In this document: piece after piece, positions 1 through 7,829 of the stretch | Layout of the letters: each line of letters begins with the position of its first letter | Position numbering within the stretch: the stretch's first letter is position 1 | Assembly: GCF_001983105.1 (NCBI RefSeq) | Contig: NZ_MOMC01000038.1 | Location: forward strand, 1,623 to 10,679 | Reading direction: 5' to 3' | Length of the DNA: 9,057 nt | Source: Pseudofrankia asymbiotica | GTDB lineage: Bacteria > Actinomycetota > Actinomycetes > Frankiales > Frankiaceae | The notes under the pieces: generated by a model | Seen by the model: the letters and a program-made list of their open reading frames with translations, nothing else | Database searches by the model: none | What the model was told of the DNA's origin: nothing | Translations under genes and position numbers: made by a program

Positions 1-402
1 TGGCCCAAGGACGGGGTGACCCGGCAGGAAAAATGGCAGCTCATCGAGCATGGTCCAATGATCAGTGCGTGGTGGGACAGCGTCCTCAACGGGCGGCCGA
101 CGCCCGGGCAGCAACCCGGTGCGCCAAGGATCCGGAAGGACCTCGCCTCGCCACCGCCCGGATTGCGAGGCCGACGCCCGGAAAAGATCGCCGACTTTCC
201 GGGCGACGATGAGAACAAGCGGGAGTACTACGGCATGGGCGCCTTCCCGATGGACCGGAAGGACGGCCCGAAGCCGCTGGCTGTCTTCGAGCTGCGGGCC
301 TTCGCCGACCACCAGGAGGTGACGGCTCTCGGCCCGCCCACCCTCGACACGTGGGACAGCATCGCGCAGATCTTCTACAGGAAGTTCGTGCCCAAGGCCT
401 GA
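1..402 (+). CDS. Unrecognised protein, possibly 5'-truncated by the window edge
   Basis: The frame is open from base 1 to a TGA at 400-402. The first plausible start is GTG at 16, with a weak AAGGA at 7-11, which would give 128 aa. The gene may also begin before the window. No family is recognised. The product is soluble-looking, with no membrane segment or signal peptide. It has a Trp/Met-containing N-terminal part (WWDS near residue 20), a Pro/Gly/Arg-rich low-complexity middle at about residues 28-60, and a more ordered C-terminal half containing REYYGMGAFPMD and a terminal DTWDSIAQIFYRKF. The Trp- and Tyr-rich C-terminal half suggests a real folded domain. The nearest downstream gene lies on the other strand, so the context gives no hint. 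The frame is probably real, but the start and the function are open. Confidence 0.5.
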   Translation, partial: WPKDGVTRQEKWQLIEHGPMISAWWDSVLNGRPTPGQQPGAPRIRKDLASPPPGLRGRRPEKIADFPGDDENKREYYGMGAFPMDRKDGPKPLAVFELRAFADHQEVTALGPPTLDTWDSIAQIFYRKFVPKA

Positions 403-562
403 CGCCGTGCCCGGTGGGCGCCCTACCGCGCTGTCCCGCTTGGCGGACCGTTCGCGACCGGCTCTGGCGACCCTGTGTCACGGGGGCGCCAGTCACCGGG
501 TAGCTGTGAAGGATTGCCAGGCCCCGCTCGCGATCGACGGGGGATCGTCGCGGGGAAATCGG
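403..562. other. Non-coding gap between convergent genes
   Basis: This is a 160-bp stretch between the stop of the left-edge gene and the stop of the minus-strand small protein gene. No convincing gene is seen on either strand. A short inverted repeat, CGATC (531-535) and GATCG (543-547) around a GACGGGG loop, is the only terminator-like structure. It has a 5-bp stem and no T-tract. The genes on both sides end here, so termination is expected, but the signal is weak. Confidence 0.4.
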
Positions 563-967
563 CTACATATCCTCGGGCACGTGGGTCGAACGCGTGAGCC
601 AGCGATAGGCCTGCCGCCAGACCTCGGCCTCGTCGAACCGGTGCGCCTCCCAGGTCATGGCCCTGACCTGGCCGCGCCCGCGGTACCTGCGCATGATCGT
701 CGTGTGGGGTGGCCATCGCGCGAACCCTCGCAACGCCTCCTCGTCCGTCCAGACGGACACCGCGCCGGTGCGTCTGGCCAGCGGTTCGGCCCACAGCCAG
801 AGGCCGACCGCGCCGTCGAGGCGCGGCCACGACCGCCGCAGGCCGAACCCGGCCCGAGCGATGCCGGGCAGGCTCCGCGACCGCGCGCTGGTGAAGTCCG
901 TGACGCTGACGAGCACCGGCCCGCTCATGCCTGACGCCGGCCCCGGCCGCCAGCCGCTTCTGAGCAC
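563..967 (-). CDS. Small protein resembling the DUF3291/antibiotic-monooxygenase (dimeric alpha-beta barrel) group
   Basis: The GTG start at 967 gives 134 aa. It has a good Shine-Dalgarno (GGAAGG, complement of 976-981) 8 nt upstream, inside the end of the preceding gene. An ATG at 928 (MSGPVLVSVTDF) would give 121 aa and matches where the recognisable domain starts, but it has no clear ribosome site. The core shows an N-terminal beta strand (PVLVSVTDF), an Arg/Trp-rich helix, then VSVWTDEEALRGFA and a HTTIMRRYRG segment. That order of strand, 'VW-x-(D/E)-x-x-A-L-x-x-F' helix and His/Arg-rich helix recalls DUF3291 and heme-free monooxygenase-like dimeric ferredoxin folds, and also CrtA-type proteins. 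No catalytic residue can be assigned. The gene lies 3 nt after the stop of the TIGR03086 gene, so the two are probably co-transcribed and translationally coupled. The fold assignment is an inference from motif order only. Confidence 0.62.
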   Translation of the reverse strand: MLRSGWRPGPASGMSGPVLVSVTDFTSARSRSLPGIARAGFGLRRSWPRLDGAVGLWLWAEPLARRTGAVSVWTDEEALRGFARWPPHTTIMRRYRGRGQVRAMTWEAHRFDEAEVWRQAYRWLTRSTHVPEDM

Positions 968-970
968 GTG

Positions 971-1570
971 TCACGCCTTCCAGGACGGATCCCGGCCCAG
1001 CAGGCCGAGCAGCCGGTGGCGTGCGGGCACGCCGTCGGGCACCACCGTCGCCCGTTCGAACGCGGCGCCCGGGCCGCGGCCGTCGGCGGGGACGATCTCG
1101 GCGACGCGCAGCGCGGCGGCGGTCAGGTCCTCGTCGGGTTCCCACGGAGCACCGATCGTCGCCGCGACATCCCAGGCGTGCACGACGTAGTCGACCAGAT
1201 GGAAGCTGATCGCGACCCGTCCGGGGAAGGTGATTCCCTCGATCACCTCCGGAAGGGCGAAGGGTCGATCGAGCGCGTCATCCGCGGTGAACGCGTCGCT
1301 GACCAGCTCCGCCGAAGCCTGGTAAGCGGCGTGCGGGTTGTCGCCGAGGTCGCCGCTCCGCCAGACGGGGAGGGCCTCACCCTCGCCACGCGCGGCGGCG
1401 GCGAAGCCCTCGTTCTGGCTGACCAGGTGCCGCAGCAGGCCGTACAGGGTCCAGTCCGGGCATGGAGTCGGGAGGGTCAGCTGATCGGCAGTGACGTGGC
1501 CGACCATCTCGCCGGTGAGTGCCAGCGCGCGGCGGTCGAGCTCTCGGATGTCCAGGTGTCCGATGTCCAT
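971..1570 (-). CDS. TIGR03086-type metal-binding protein (DinB / mycothiol maleylpyruvate isomerase N-terminal fold)
   Basis: The ATG at 1570 gives 199 aa. The frame is open upstream to 1669, but that extension runs through the divergent promoter region, and the family normally starts at the MDI-LxxLDRRA helix. The protein shows the family signatures: CPDW (37-40), a helix LLRHL with H48, and the motif H124-x-x-D127-x-x-x-H131-AWDVA. By analogy with the mycothiol-dependent maleylpyruvate isomerase (His, Glu, His ligands), H48, D127 and H131 are the likely divalent-metal ligands. In actinomycetes these DinB-fold proteins are thought to be mycothiol-dependent transferases or isomerases, but most members, including this one, have no known substrate. 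The product is cytosolic, with no signal peptide. The gene is divergent from the MocR regulator with a 69-bp spacer and is followed 3 nt later by the small barrel-like gene. Control by that MocR is likely but inferred. Confidence 0.85.
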   Translation of the reverse strand: MDIGHLDIRELDRRALALTGEMVGHVTADQLTLPTPCPDWTLYGLLRHLVSQNEGFAAAARGEGEALPVWRSGDLGDNPHAAYQASAELVSDAFTADDALDRPFALPEVIEGITFPGRVAISFHLVDYVVHAWDVAATIGAPWEPDEDLTAAALRVAEIVPADGRGPGAAFERATVVPDGVPARHRLLGLLGRDPSWKA

Positions 1571-1608
1571 GACGCGGAGCCTAGAAATCGGCAGTGGCCC
1601 AGGGTCAG
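1571..1608 (-). promoter_or_regulatory. Probable leaderless promoter of the TIGR03086 gene
   Basis: On the minus strand a TAGGCT hexamer (complement of 1578-1583) fits the actinobacterial TANNNT -10 box. It sits exactly 7 nt before the ATG at 1570, so transcription would begin at or next to the start codon. A CTGACC element (complement of 1603-1608) lies 19 nt further upstream as a possible -35. No Shine-Dalgarno precedes the ATG, which fits a leaderless mRNA. The -35 spacing is a little long. Confidence 0.5.
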
Positions 1609-1610
1609 GT

Positions 1611-1642
1611 CCAATGTCGGCCAATATGATTGGGCCAATATG
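1611..1642 (+). promoter_or_regulatory. Putative MocR operator with CCAAT direct and inverted repeats, overlapping the mocR -10 box
   Basis: CCAAT occurs at 1611, 1621 and 1635, and ATTGG at 1629-1633. The two best copies extend to a perfect 10-bp direct repeat, GGCCAATATG, at 1619-1628 and 1633-1642, offset by 14 bp. CCAAT-ATG-ATTGG (1621-1633) is an inverted repeat. A TATGAT -10-like hexamer (1625-1630) lies between the copies and the second repeat covers the ATG at 1640, so bound protein would block the regulator's own transcription. Known MocR members such as PdxR and GabR bind direct, or direct plus inverted, repeats near their own promoters. That this element is the operator is an inference from position and architecture. 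Confidence 0.55.
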
Positions 1643-3112
1643 GAGGTCCACGTGAGCCTCGAGGGGCATCGCGACCTGTCCGGCCAGGTGTACCGGCAGC
1701 TGCGCGCCGCCATCCTCGACGGCCGGCTGCGTCCCGGCGACCCGCTACCGCCGACCCGGGAGCTGGCCCGCCGCCTCTCGGTGGCGCGCAACACGGTCAG
1801 CGTCGCCTACGACCGGCTGGCGGCCGAGGGATACCTCGACAGCAAGGTCGGCGCGGGAACGTCCGTCCGCGCGGGCGGCCACCTACAGCGCACCGCCACC
1901 ACGGGACCCCCACTCAGACCGCTGCGGCCGCGTCCCGTCTGGGACACGATCACACCCTGGCTGGACCCGAGCGGCGCCGGATCGGCGGCGGTCGCGTTCG
2001 ACTTCCGTGTGGGCCTTCCCGACGTTCGCCTGTTCCCGTACGAGGTCTGGCGGCGGCTGGTCGCGCAGGAGTCGCGCCCGTCGGCGGCCCTCGCGGCCGG
2101 CTATGGCGATCCGGCCGGCCACGCCGGCCTGCGGACGGCGATCGCGCGGCACATCGGCCTGTCCCGGGCTGTGCGAGCCGGGACAGGCGACGTGATCGTG
2201 ACCAGCGGCATTCAGCAGGCGCTCGACCTGATCGGCCGCGTGATGATCGAGCCGGGCGACCTGATCGCGGTCGAGGAGCCCGGATACCCTCCCGCCCGCC
2301 TGCTGTTCCGGTCGCTGGGCGCCAGGGTGGCCGGCGTGCCCGTGGACTCCGAAGGGCTGCGCGCGGACGCGATCCCGGCGGGGACGCGCGCCGTCTACGT
2401 GACCCCGTCGCACCAGTTCCCGCTGGGCATGCCGATGTCCCTGCCACGGCGGATGGCGCTGCTCGACTGGGCGGAGCGCCACGGCGGCATGGTCATCGAG
2501 GACGACTACGACAGCGAGTTCCGGTTCGGCGGGCGGCCCATCGAACCACTGCAGAGCCTTGACCGCGCCGGGCACGTGCTCTACGTCGGCTCCTTCTCGA
2601 AGACCATGCTGCCCTCGCTGCGGATCGGCTTCCTCGTGGCGCCTCCCGCGCTGCACGACGCGTTGCGCACGGCCAAGTACGTCACCGACTGGAGTACGTC
2701 CGTGCCGACGCAGGCCGCCCTCGCCCGGTTCGTCGACGACGGCCTGCTCGCCCGGCACATCCGCCGGATGCGGCATGTCTACGAGGCCCGGCACGAACTC
2801 ATCAGGACCACGCTGGGCGACCATGCCGCGGATCGGTTCGACCTCGTCCCGTCCTCCGCCGGTCTGCACCTGACGGCCTTCGCCACCGGCGACCTCGCCG
2901 ACCCAGCCGTGTTCGCCCAGGCGGTGACGCGGGCCCGCGCGTCCGGCGTGGCGCTGCACACCCTGGCCGAGGTCGCCGACAGTCCGCTGTCGCGCTCCGG
3001 GCTCGTCTTCGGCTACGGCGCGATCGCCGCACCGGACATCGGCCCCGGCCTGGCGCGGCTCCTCGCAGAGCTTTCTGGCCGCCGTCTCCCAAGGAGTTCG
3101 GCTGGGTCGTGA
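1640..3112 (+). CDS. MocR-family transcriptional regulator (GntR wHTH + PLP aminotransferase-like domain)
   Basis: The product is 490 aa, the usual MocR length of about 450-500. Residues 12-78 form a GntR winged helix with the hallmark YRQLRAAILDGRLRPG, LPPTRELA (36-43) and ARNTVSVAYDRL (49-60). A linker follows to about residue 110, then a fold-type I aminotransferase domain. PLP-site residues are in place: E287-D288-D289-Y290 (D288 is the expected pyridine-nitrogen contact) and the Schiff-base K321 in SFSKTMLPSLRIG, so the domain should bind PLP. MocR regulators use this domain to sense PLP or an amino compound. The ATG at 1640 encodes MEVHVSLEG, matching the usual N-terminus, and lies 9 nt after a TATGAT box, so it may be leaderless. 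A GTG at 1652 with GGAGG at 1642-1646 is a serious alternative. The gene is divergent from the TIGR03086 gene, its likely target besides itself. No PLP-synthesis or GABA genes are nearby, so the effector is unknown. Confidence 0.93.
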   Translation: MEVHVSLEGHRDLSGQVYRQLRAAILDGRLRPGDPLPPTRELARRLSVARNTVSVAYDRLAAEGYLDSKVGAGTSVRAGGHLQRTATTGPPLRPLRPRPVWDTITPWLDPSGAGSAAVAFDFRVGLPDVRLFPYEVWRRLVAQESRPSAALAAGYGDPAGHAGLRTAIARHIGLSRAVRAGTGDVIVTSGIQQALDLIGRVMIEPGDLIAVEEPGYPPARLLFRSLGARVAGVPVDSEGLRADAIPAGTRAVYVTPSHQFPLGMPMSLPRRMALLDWAERHGGMVIEDDYDSEFRFGGRPIEPLQSLDRAGHVLYVGSFSKTMLPSLRIGFLVAPPALHDALRTAKYVTDWSTSVPTQAALARFVDDGLLARHIRRMRHVYEARHELIRTTLGDHAADRFDLVPSSAGLHLTAFATGDLADPAVFAQAVTRARASGVALHTLAEVADSPLSRSGLVFGYGAIAAPDIGPGLARLLAELSGRRLPRSSAGS

Positions 3113-3266
3113 AGGTGCCAAGCCAGTGGATCTCCAGGCGCTGGTGCGCGATCCGCCAGCCGTTCGGTGCCCGGTGCCCGGTGCCCGGTGCCCAGTGTCC
3201 GGTGTCCGGTGTCCGGACGAGCCTGTTGTGGAAGGCCGTGACGCGGACCAGGCGGAAATCGTGCAT
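3113..3266 (-). pseudogene. Probable C-terminal remnant of a SnoaL/NTF2-like protein carrying a repeat expansion
   Basis: The minus frame reads VTAFHNRLVRTP, then 14 repeat-encoded residues, then NGWRIAHQRLEIHW. Removing the insert leaves RLVRTP-NGWRIAHQRLEIHW, which closely matches the last two strands of SnoaL-like (ring-hydroxylase beta-subunit / NTF2 fold) proteins, typically ending in 'RLVRT-DGWRIAxRRxE-x-xW'. The N-terminal two thirds of such a protein (about 100 residues) is missing: the frame meets a TGA about 20 codons upstream of the ATG at 3266, and no matching frame is seen further up. The frame also has no proper stop after the domain and continues antisense through the 3' end of the MocR gene. 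This is most simply a decayed gene fragment. A short expressed peptide is not excluded. Confidence 0.4.
3165..3216. repeat. Heptamer tandem repeat, seven units
   Basis: Seven consecutive 7-bp units fill 3165-3213: four copies of CGGTGCC, one CAGTGTC and two CGGTGTC, followed by a partial CGG. The change from GCC to GTC endings splits the array into two sub-blocks. The array lies within the SnoaL-like remnant. It gives open frames on both strands with a 7-residue periodicity, which produces spurious Cys-Pro or Thr-Gly-His repeat ORFs. Variable copy number is to be expected for such an array. Confidence 0.9.
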
Positions 3267-3342
3267 AGGGCCGCGTTTTCTCCCGGGCGGGACAACTCTG
3301 CCGACGGCGTCACCCTCGTGACCGGGAAGTCACCGATTAGGC

Positions 3343-3367
3343 GGTCGCCCGCTATAAACAGGCGACC
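3343..3367 (+). promoter_or_regulatory. Inverted repeat flanking a TATAAA box upstream of the cstA operon
   Basis: GGTCGCC (3343-3349) and GGCGACC (3361-3367) are perfect 7-bp arms around an 11-nt AT-richer centre that contains TATAAA (3353-3358), the most -10-like hexamer upstream of the operon. No strong -35 is seen at 16-18 nt (TCACCG at 3330-3335 is the best). Arms bracketing a -10 box are a common repressor-operator layout. The same sequence could instead fold as an RNA hairpin if transcribed from further upstream. If the TATAAA box is used, the leader before the 3474 start is about 110 nt. Confidence 0.4.
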
Positions 3368-3395
3368 TCATGATTACGGGAGATTGCATGGTCCA

Positions 3396-3409
3396 CGTCG
3401 CATGCGACG
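3396..3409. promoter_or_regulatory. Perfect 14-bp palindrome in the leader of the cstA operon
   Basis: CGTCGCATGCGACG is a perfect, gap-free palindrome 65 bp upstream of the first gene of the operon. It is a candidate dimeric-regulator site. In RNA it could form only a 5-bp stem with a CATG tetraloop. It does not match the CRP/GlxR consensus TGTGA-N6-TCACA, so cAMP control of the operon, as for enteric cstA, is not supported by this site. Confidence 0.4.
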
Positions 3410-3473
3410 AAGGTAGGCCGGATTCGGGCGCCACGGATGTTTCGGCGACGGTCGGTCGAAAAGGAAGCATTCG

Positions 3474-3821
3474 ATGATTCGGCTCACCGAACGGGCGCGC
3501 GCGGCGCTGCGCGACGGCGAGGTGATCGTGTTCGACTGGGCCGTGCTGGGGCTGTGCTGTGGATGTACCGGCCAGCCGTGGCTCCGCACGGCGCCGCGGG
3601 CCGTCGCGCTGAGATACCGCGGCTTCCGCCCGCTCGACGCGGAGCCGACCGGCGGCGTCATGGCCCATCCGCTCGCCTATCTCCGGCTGATGGACAGGGA
3701 TGTAACGGTCGATTGCCGGTCTCGCCTCGGGCTCCGGCGCTTCAGTTGCGATCCACCCCAAGGCGTCGGGCTCACCGAGTTGTTCGGCCGGACTTCTTCG
3801 GACTCGGGTCACAGGGGGTAG
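3474..3821 (+). CDS. Small Cys-rich protein of unknown function, co-transcribed with cstA
   Basis: The ATG at 3474 follows AAGGAAG (3461-3467) with 6-nt spacing and gives 115 aa. The protein has five cysteines: C28-C29-x-C31 in LCCGCTGQ, C81 in VTVDCRSRLG and C92 in FSCDPP. It has no membrane segment or export signal. The start MIRLTERARAALRDG resembles the first helix of HesB/IscA-like proteins. The order of hydrophobic strand, CC motif, HP-x-AY helix (65-69), V-x-VDC strand and final strand recalls HesB-fold small proteins such as DUF779. That is a weak inference, and the canonical IscA C-terminal CGC motif is absent. It is not YbdD/DUF466. The stop lies 3 nt before the cstA start, so the two genes are certainly one operon, probably translationally coupled. 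The protein may be an accessory or regulator of the transporter, or simply share its promoter. Confidence 0.75.
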   Translation: MIRLTERARAALRDGEVIVFDWAVLGLCCGCTGQPWLRTAPRAVALRYRGFRPLDAEPTGGVMAHPLAYLRLMDRDVTVDCRSRLGLRRFSCDPPQGVGLTELFGRTSSDSGHRG

Positions 3822-3824
3822 GAC

Positions 3825-6050
<2,226 letters not shown>

Positions 6051-6052
6051 CA

Positions 6053-6073
6053 GGTTCGGCACCGGCCCGAACT
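6053..6073 (+). terminator. Possible weak hairpin after cstA
   Basis: GTTCGG (6054-6059) pairs with CCGAAC (6067-6072) around a 7-nt loop, extended by one G-U pair, starting 4 nt after the cstA stop. There is no T-tract, so if it terminates it is of the T-less type common in actinomycetes. The stem is short. Confidence 0.3.
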
Positions 6074-6128
6074 CAGATCCGGAAGTGATCATGTAGGTGA
6101 TGCGGTGTATCCGCGCTTCCTTACCCGC

Positions 6129-6163
6129 GGAACTGTCGGTGGGCTCCGCTAGCTTGCGACGCA
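6129..6163 (+). promoter_or_regulatory. Probable leaderless promoter of the DUF6745 operon
   Basis: TAGCTT (6150-6155) fits TANNNT and is followed by exactly 7 nt and the ATG at 6163, with no Shine-Dalgarno. This is the same layout as at the TIGR03086 gene. A GGAACT (6129-6134) lies 15 nt upstream of the hexamer and resembles an ECF-type GGAAC -35, but the downstream part does not match a typical ECF -10, so the sigma factor is undecided. Confidence 0.45.
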
Positions 6164-6489
6164 TGTACCGACAGGGAGACATCCTGATCCTGCCCATCGC
6201 CGAGGAGGATGTTCCGCGCGGCGCGCTGGACCTTCCGCCCGCACCGCGCGATGACCGCGGGCGCATGGTGCTCGCCCTCGGCGAGGCCACCGGTCACGCG
6301 CACGCGATCGCCGCGCCTGGCACCCTGCTGCGCGACTCCGACCCGCTGGCGCCCGACCACCTGCACCTGCCGTCCGGCGGGTGGCTGACGCACGAGGAGC
6401 ACGCCCCGATCTCGCTGCCCACGGGCTGGTTCCGGATCATCCGGCAGCGCGAGTACGTGCCGGGCGCCGTCCGCGTCGTCGCCGACTGA
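6163..6489 (+). CDS. Conserved 108-aa His-rich protein, partner of DUF6745
   Basis: The ATG at 6163 (MYRQGDILILP) is chosen over in-frame upstream starts because those lie in the promoter region and the recognisable domain begins here. The pattern is one I recognise from many actinomycete and proteobacterial hypothetical proteins: RQGD at the N-terminus, GEATGHAHAI (40-49), LTHEEH (75-80), LP-x-G, and a final RQREYVPG (94-101) with VAD at the end. H45, H47, H77, E78 and H80 could form a metal site in a small beta-rich, cupin-like barrel. This is an inference, as no function is established. There is no signal peptide or membrane helix. The DUF6745 gene starts 13 nt after the stop, so the two form an operon. 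Confidence 0.83.
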   Translation: MYRQGDILILPIAEEDVPRGALDLPPAPRDDRGRMVLALGEATGHAHAIAAPGTLLRDSDPLAPDHLHLPSGGWLTHEEHAPISLPTGWFRIIRQREYVPGAVRVVAD

Positions 6490-6502
6490 GCGGAGGGTCT
6501 CC

Positions 6503-7723
6503 GTGTCGACCATGCCTGCCCCGGAGCTCGCGAGCCTGGAGCCGCACCAGGGCGCCACGTCCGATGCCGTCCGGGCGCGACGGCGTGGGGACGTCGCCCT
6601 GGAGTGGCAGTCCGTCGCGTTCTCGTCCGGCCCTACCGGTCCCGCCGAACGCCAGCGGGCGGAGTCGGGGATTGACGCCGCCTACACCGCCGCGGGTCTG
6701 GCCCCGCCCGAGTACGTCGTCTGGGTGCCCTCTCCCGCTCGCGGGGCGATCGCCGCCGCGCTGATCGCGGGTCACGGGGATGTCCTGCGCCAGTCCCGTC
6801 CGAAGCGGGCGGAGAGGCTGGACGCGGCCGTCGAAGCGGTCAGGCCGCTGCTCGACGTGGTCGCCGCGGGGATGAGCGTGCGGGACGCCGTCCGGACACA
6901 CCCCTGGGAGTCCGCGCGGGCCTTCGCGTCCTCCGAGCTGGGGCCGCGGCAGTGGGCGCGAGCCTGGGGCGAGACCGGTGGCCGGCTGTGGAGCCAGGTC
7001 GACGACCTGGTCTCGCGGGTCCGCGGTGCCGTTGGTGAGCTCGCCGGTGAGAACCGCGGGACCGTCGCCCTGCTGCGCGGCTCCACTCTCGACGCGGTCC
7101 TCGGCCAGCACGACGCCCCCTGGCTGGCGCTGTTCGACTCGCTCGGCCACCTGGACACGGCAGGGGCAGGCCGGCCAGGCACGGCCCTGTCCGCGATGGC
7201 GCAGGTCGCGCGGGCGGCGGGCTGGTGGTGGCCGTACGAGCGGGTCGCGATCGTCTCCGAGCGCCCGGTCGACCTGCACCGCGACGAGCCGGGCCGCCTG
7301 CACCGGGCCGACGGCCCCGCCCTGGCCTACACCGACGGGTTCGCCCTGCACGCGTGGCGCGGCATGCCGATGCCGGCGGGATTCATCGAGTCGCTGACCG
7401 ACCTGTCCCCGGCCCGGATCGACGCCGAGGCCAACGCCGAGCAGCGGCGGGTCATGCTGGAGATCTACGGCTACGACCGCTACCTCGCCGAGACCGGCGC
7501 CAAGCCCGTCCACCGCGACGAGACGGGCGTGCTCTGGCGCATTGACCTCCGCGGCGACGAGCCCATCCTCATGGTCGAGGTGGTCAACTCCACCCCCGAA
7601 CCGGACGGCACCCACCGGACCTACCACCTGCGCGTCCCGCCCGGCACCCGCACCGCCCGGGAGGGCGTCGCCTGGACGTTCGGCCTCGCCGAGACCGACT
7701 ACTCCCCGTCGAAGCAGACCTGA
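6503..7723 (+). CDS. DUF6745 domain-containing protein
   Basis: The GTG at 6503 follows GGAGG (6492-6496) with 6-nt spacing and gives 406 aa. The protein matches DUF6745 along its length: an N-terminal helical region with VVWVPSPARGAIAAAL (about 73-88), a middle ending in the paired LHRDEPGRLHRADGPALAY (H267 in the second HRxDGPA), DGFALHAWRGMPMPAGFIE, then AEQRRVMLEIYGYDRYL and the terminal block VVNSTPEPDG (about 360-369), YHLRVPPGTRTAREGVAWTF and a closing YSP-x-x-x-T. No enzymatic motif, nucleotide-binding loop or membrane helix is visible. The small HRxDGPA repeats look like MORN-like beta hairpins. The domain is widespread, often with LRR or NTPase proteins, but has no assigned activity. 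It probably works with the upstream His-rich protein. Confidence 0.88.
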   Translation: MSTMPAPELASLEPHQGATSDAVRARRRGDVALEWQSVAFSSGPTGPAERQRAESGIDAAYTAAGLAPPEYVVWVPSPARGAIAAALIAGHGDVLRQSRPKRAERLDAAVEAVRPLLDVVAAGMSVRDAVRTHPWESARAFASSELGPRQWARAWGETGGRLWSQVDDLVSRVRGAVGELAGENRGTVALLRGSTLDAVLGQHDAPWLALFDSLGHLDTAGAGRPGTALSAMAQVARAAGWWWPYERVAIVSERPVDLHRDEPGRLHRADGPALAYTDGFALHAWRGMPMPAGFIESLTDLSPARIDAEANAEQRRVMLEIYGYDRYLAETGAKPVHRDETGVLWRIDLRGDEPILMVEVVNSTPEPDGTHRTYHLRVPPGTRTAREGVAWTFGLAETDYSPSKQT

Positions 7724-7764
7724 CTGACGCGGCGTCCCCTGGCGAACGCACATCCCCGGCTCAC

Positions 7765-7792
7765 CGGGCGCCGTCACACCCGCCGGCGCCCG
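7765..7792. terminator. Hairpin between convergent operons
   Basis: CGGGCGCCG (7765-7773) and CGGCGCCCG (7784-7792) form a perfect 9-bp, all-GC stem with a 10-nt loop, 42 nt after the DUF6745 stop and 38 nt beyond the STM4011 stop. It has no T-tract but is symmetric, so it can act on transcripts from both sides. It is a likely bidirectional T-less terminator. Confidence 0.6.
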
Positions 7793-7794
7793 CA

Positions 7795-7829
7795 CCCCAA
7801 GCCCGGCCCGGCCCGGCCCCCGCCCGCCC
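7795..7829 (-). repeat. GCCCG tandem repeat and G-tract run (G-quadruplex motif on the minus strand)
   Basis: GCCCG is repeated three times at 7801-7815 and flanked by further C-runs. Read on the minus strand, which is the mRNA sense of the STM4011 gene, the segment has seven G-tracts of 3 to 5 bases separated by 1-3 nt. It begins directly after the TGA stop (complement of 7830-7832). This satisfies the usual G3+ N1-7 quadruplex pattern several times over. Formation in the cell is untested. Confidence 0.6.

Noticed and set aside
531..547. CGATC/GATCG inverted repeat as a terminator
   Set aside because: The stem is only 5 bp with no T-tract, too weak to list as a separate feature.
968..1639. 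Long N-terminal extension of the MocR frame to 714 aa
   Set aside because: The extra 224 codons run antisense through the TIGR03086 gene and its promoter. The GntR domain starts at 1640, and the length from there is normal for MocR.
3165..3216. CRISPR array
   Set aside because: The units are 7 bp, directly adjacent, with no spacers. It is a simple tandem repeat.
1883..3313. 476-aa minus-strand open frame opposite the MocR gene
   Set aside because: It is a GC-skew shadow: its composition is Arg/Gly/Pro-rich with no recognisable motif, and it crosses the heptamer repeat.
3109..3321. Plus-strand 70-aa or 96-aa open frames with RCPVPG-type repeats
   Set aside because: The repeats come from the 7-bp array read in frame. 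The flanking sequence reads better as an antisense SnoaL-like remnant.
3474..3821. Identification of the small gene as ybdD/DUF466
   Set aside because: The Tyr/His-rich DUF466 pattern (YxxYVxHH, HP, REFxR) is absent, the protein is longer, and it is Cys-rich.
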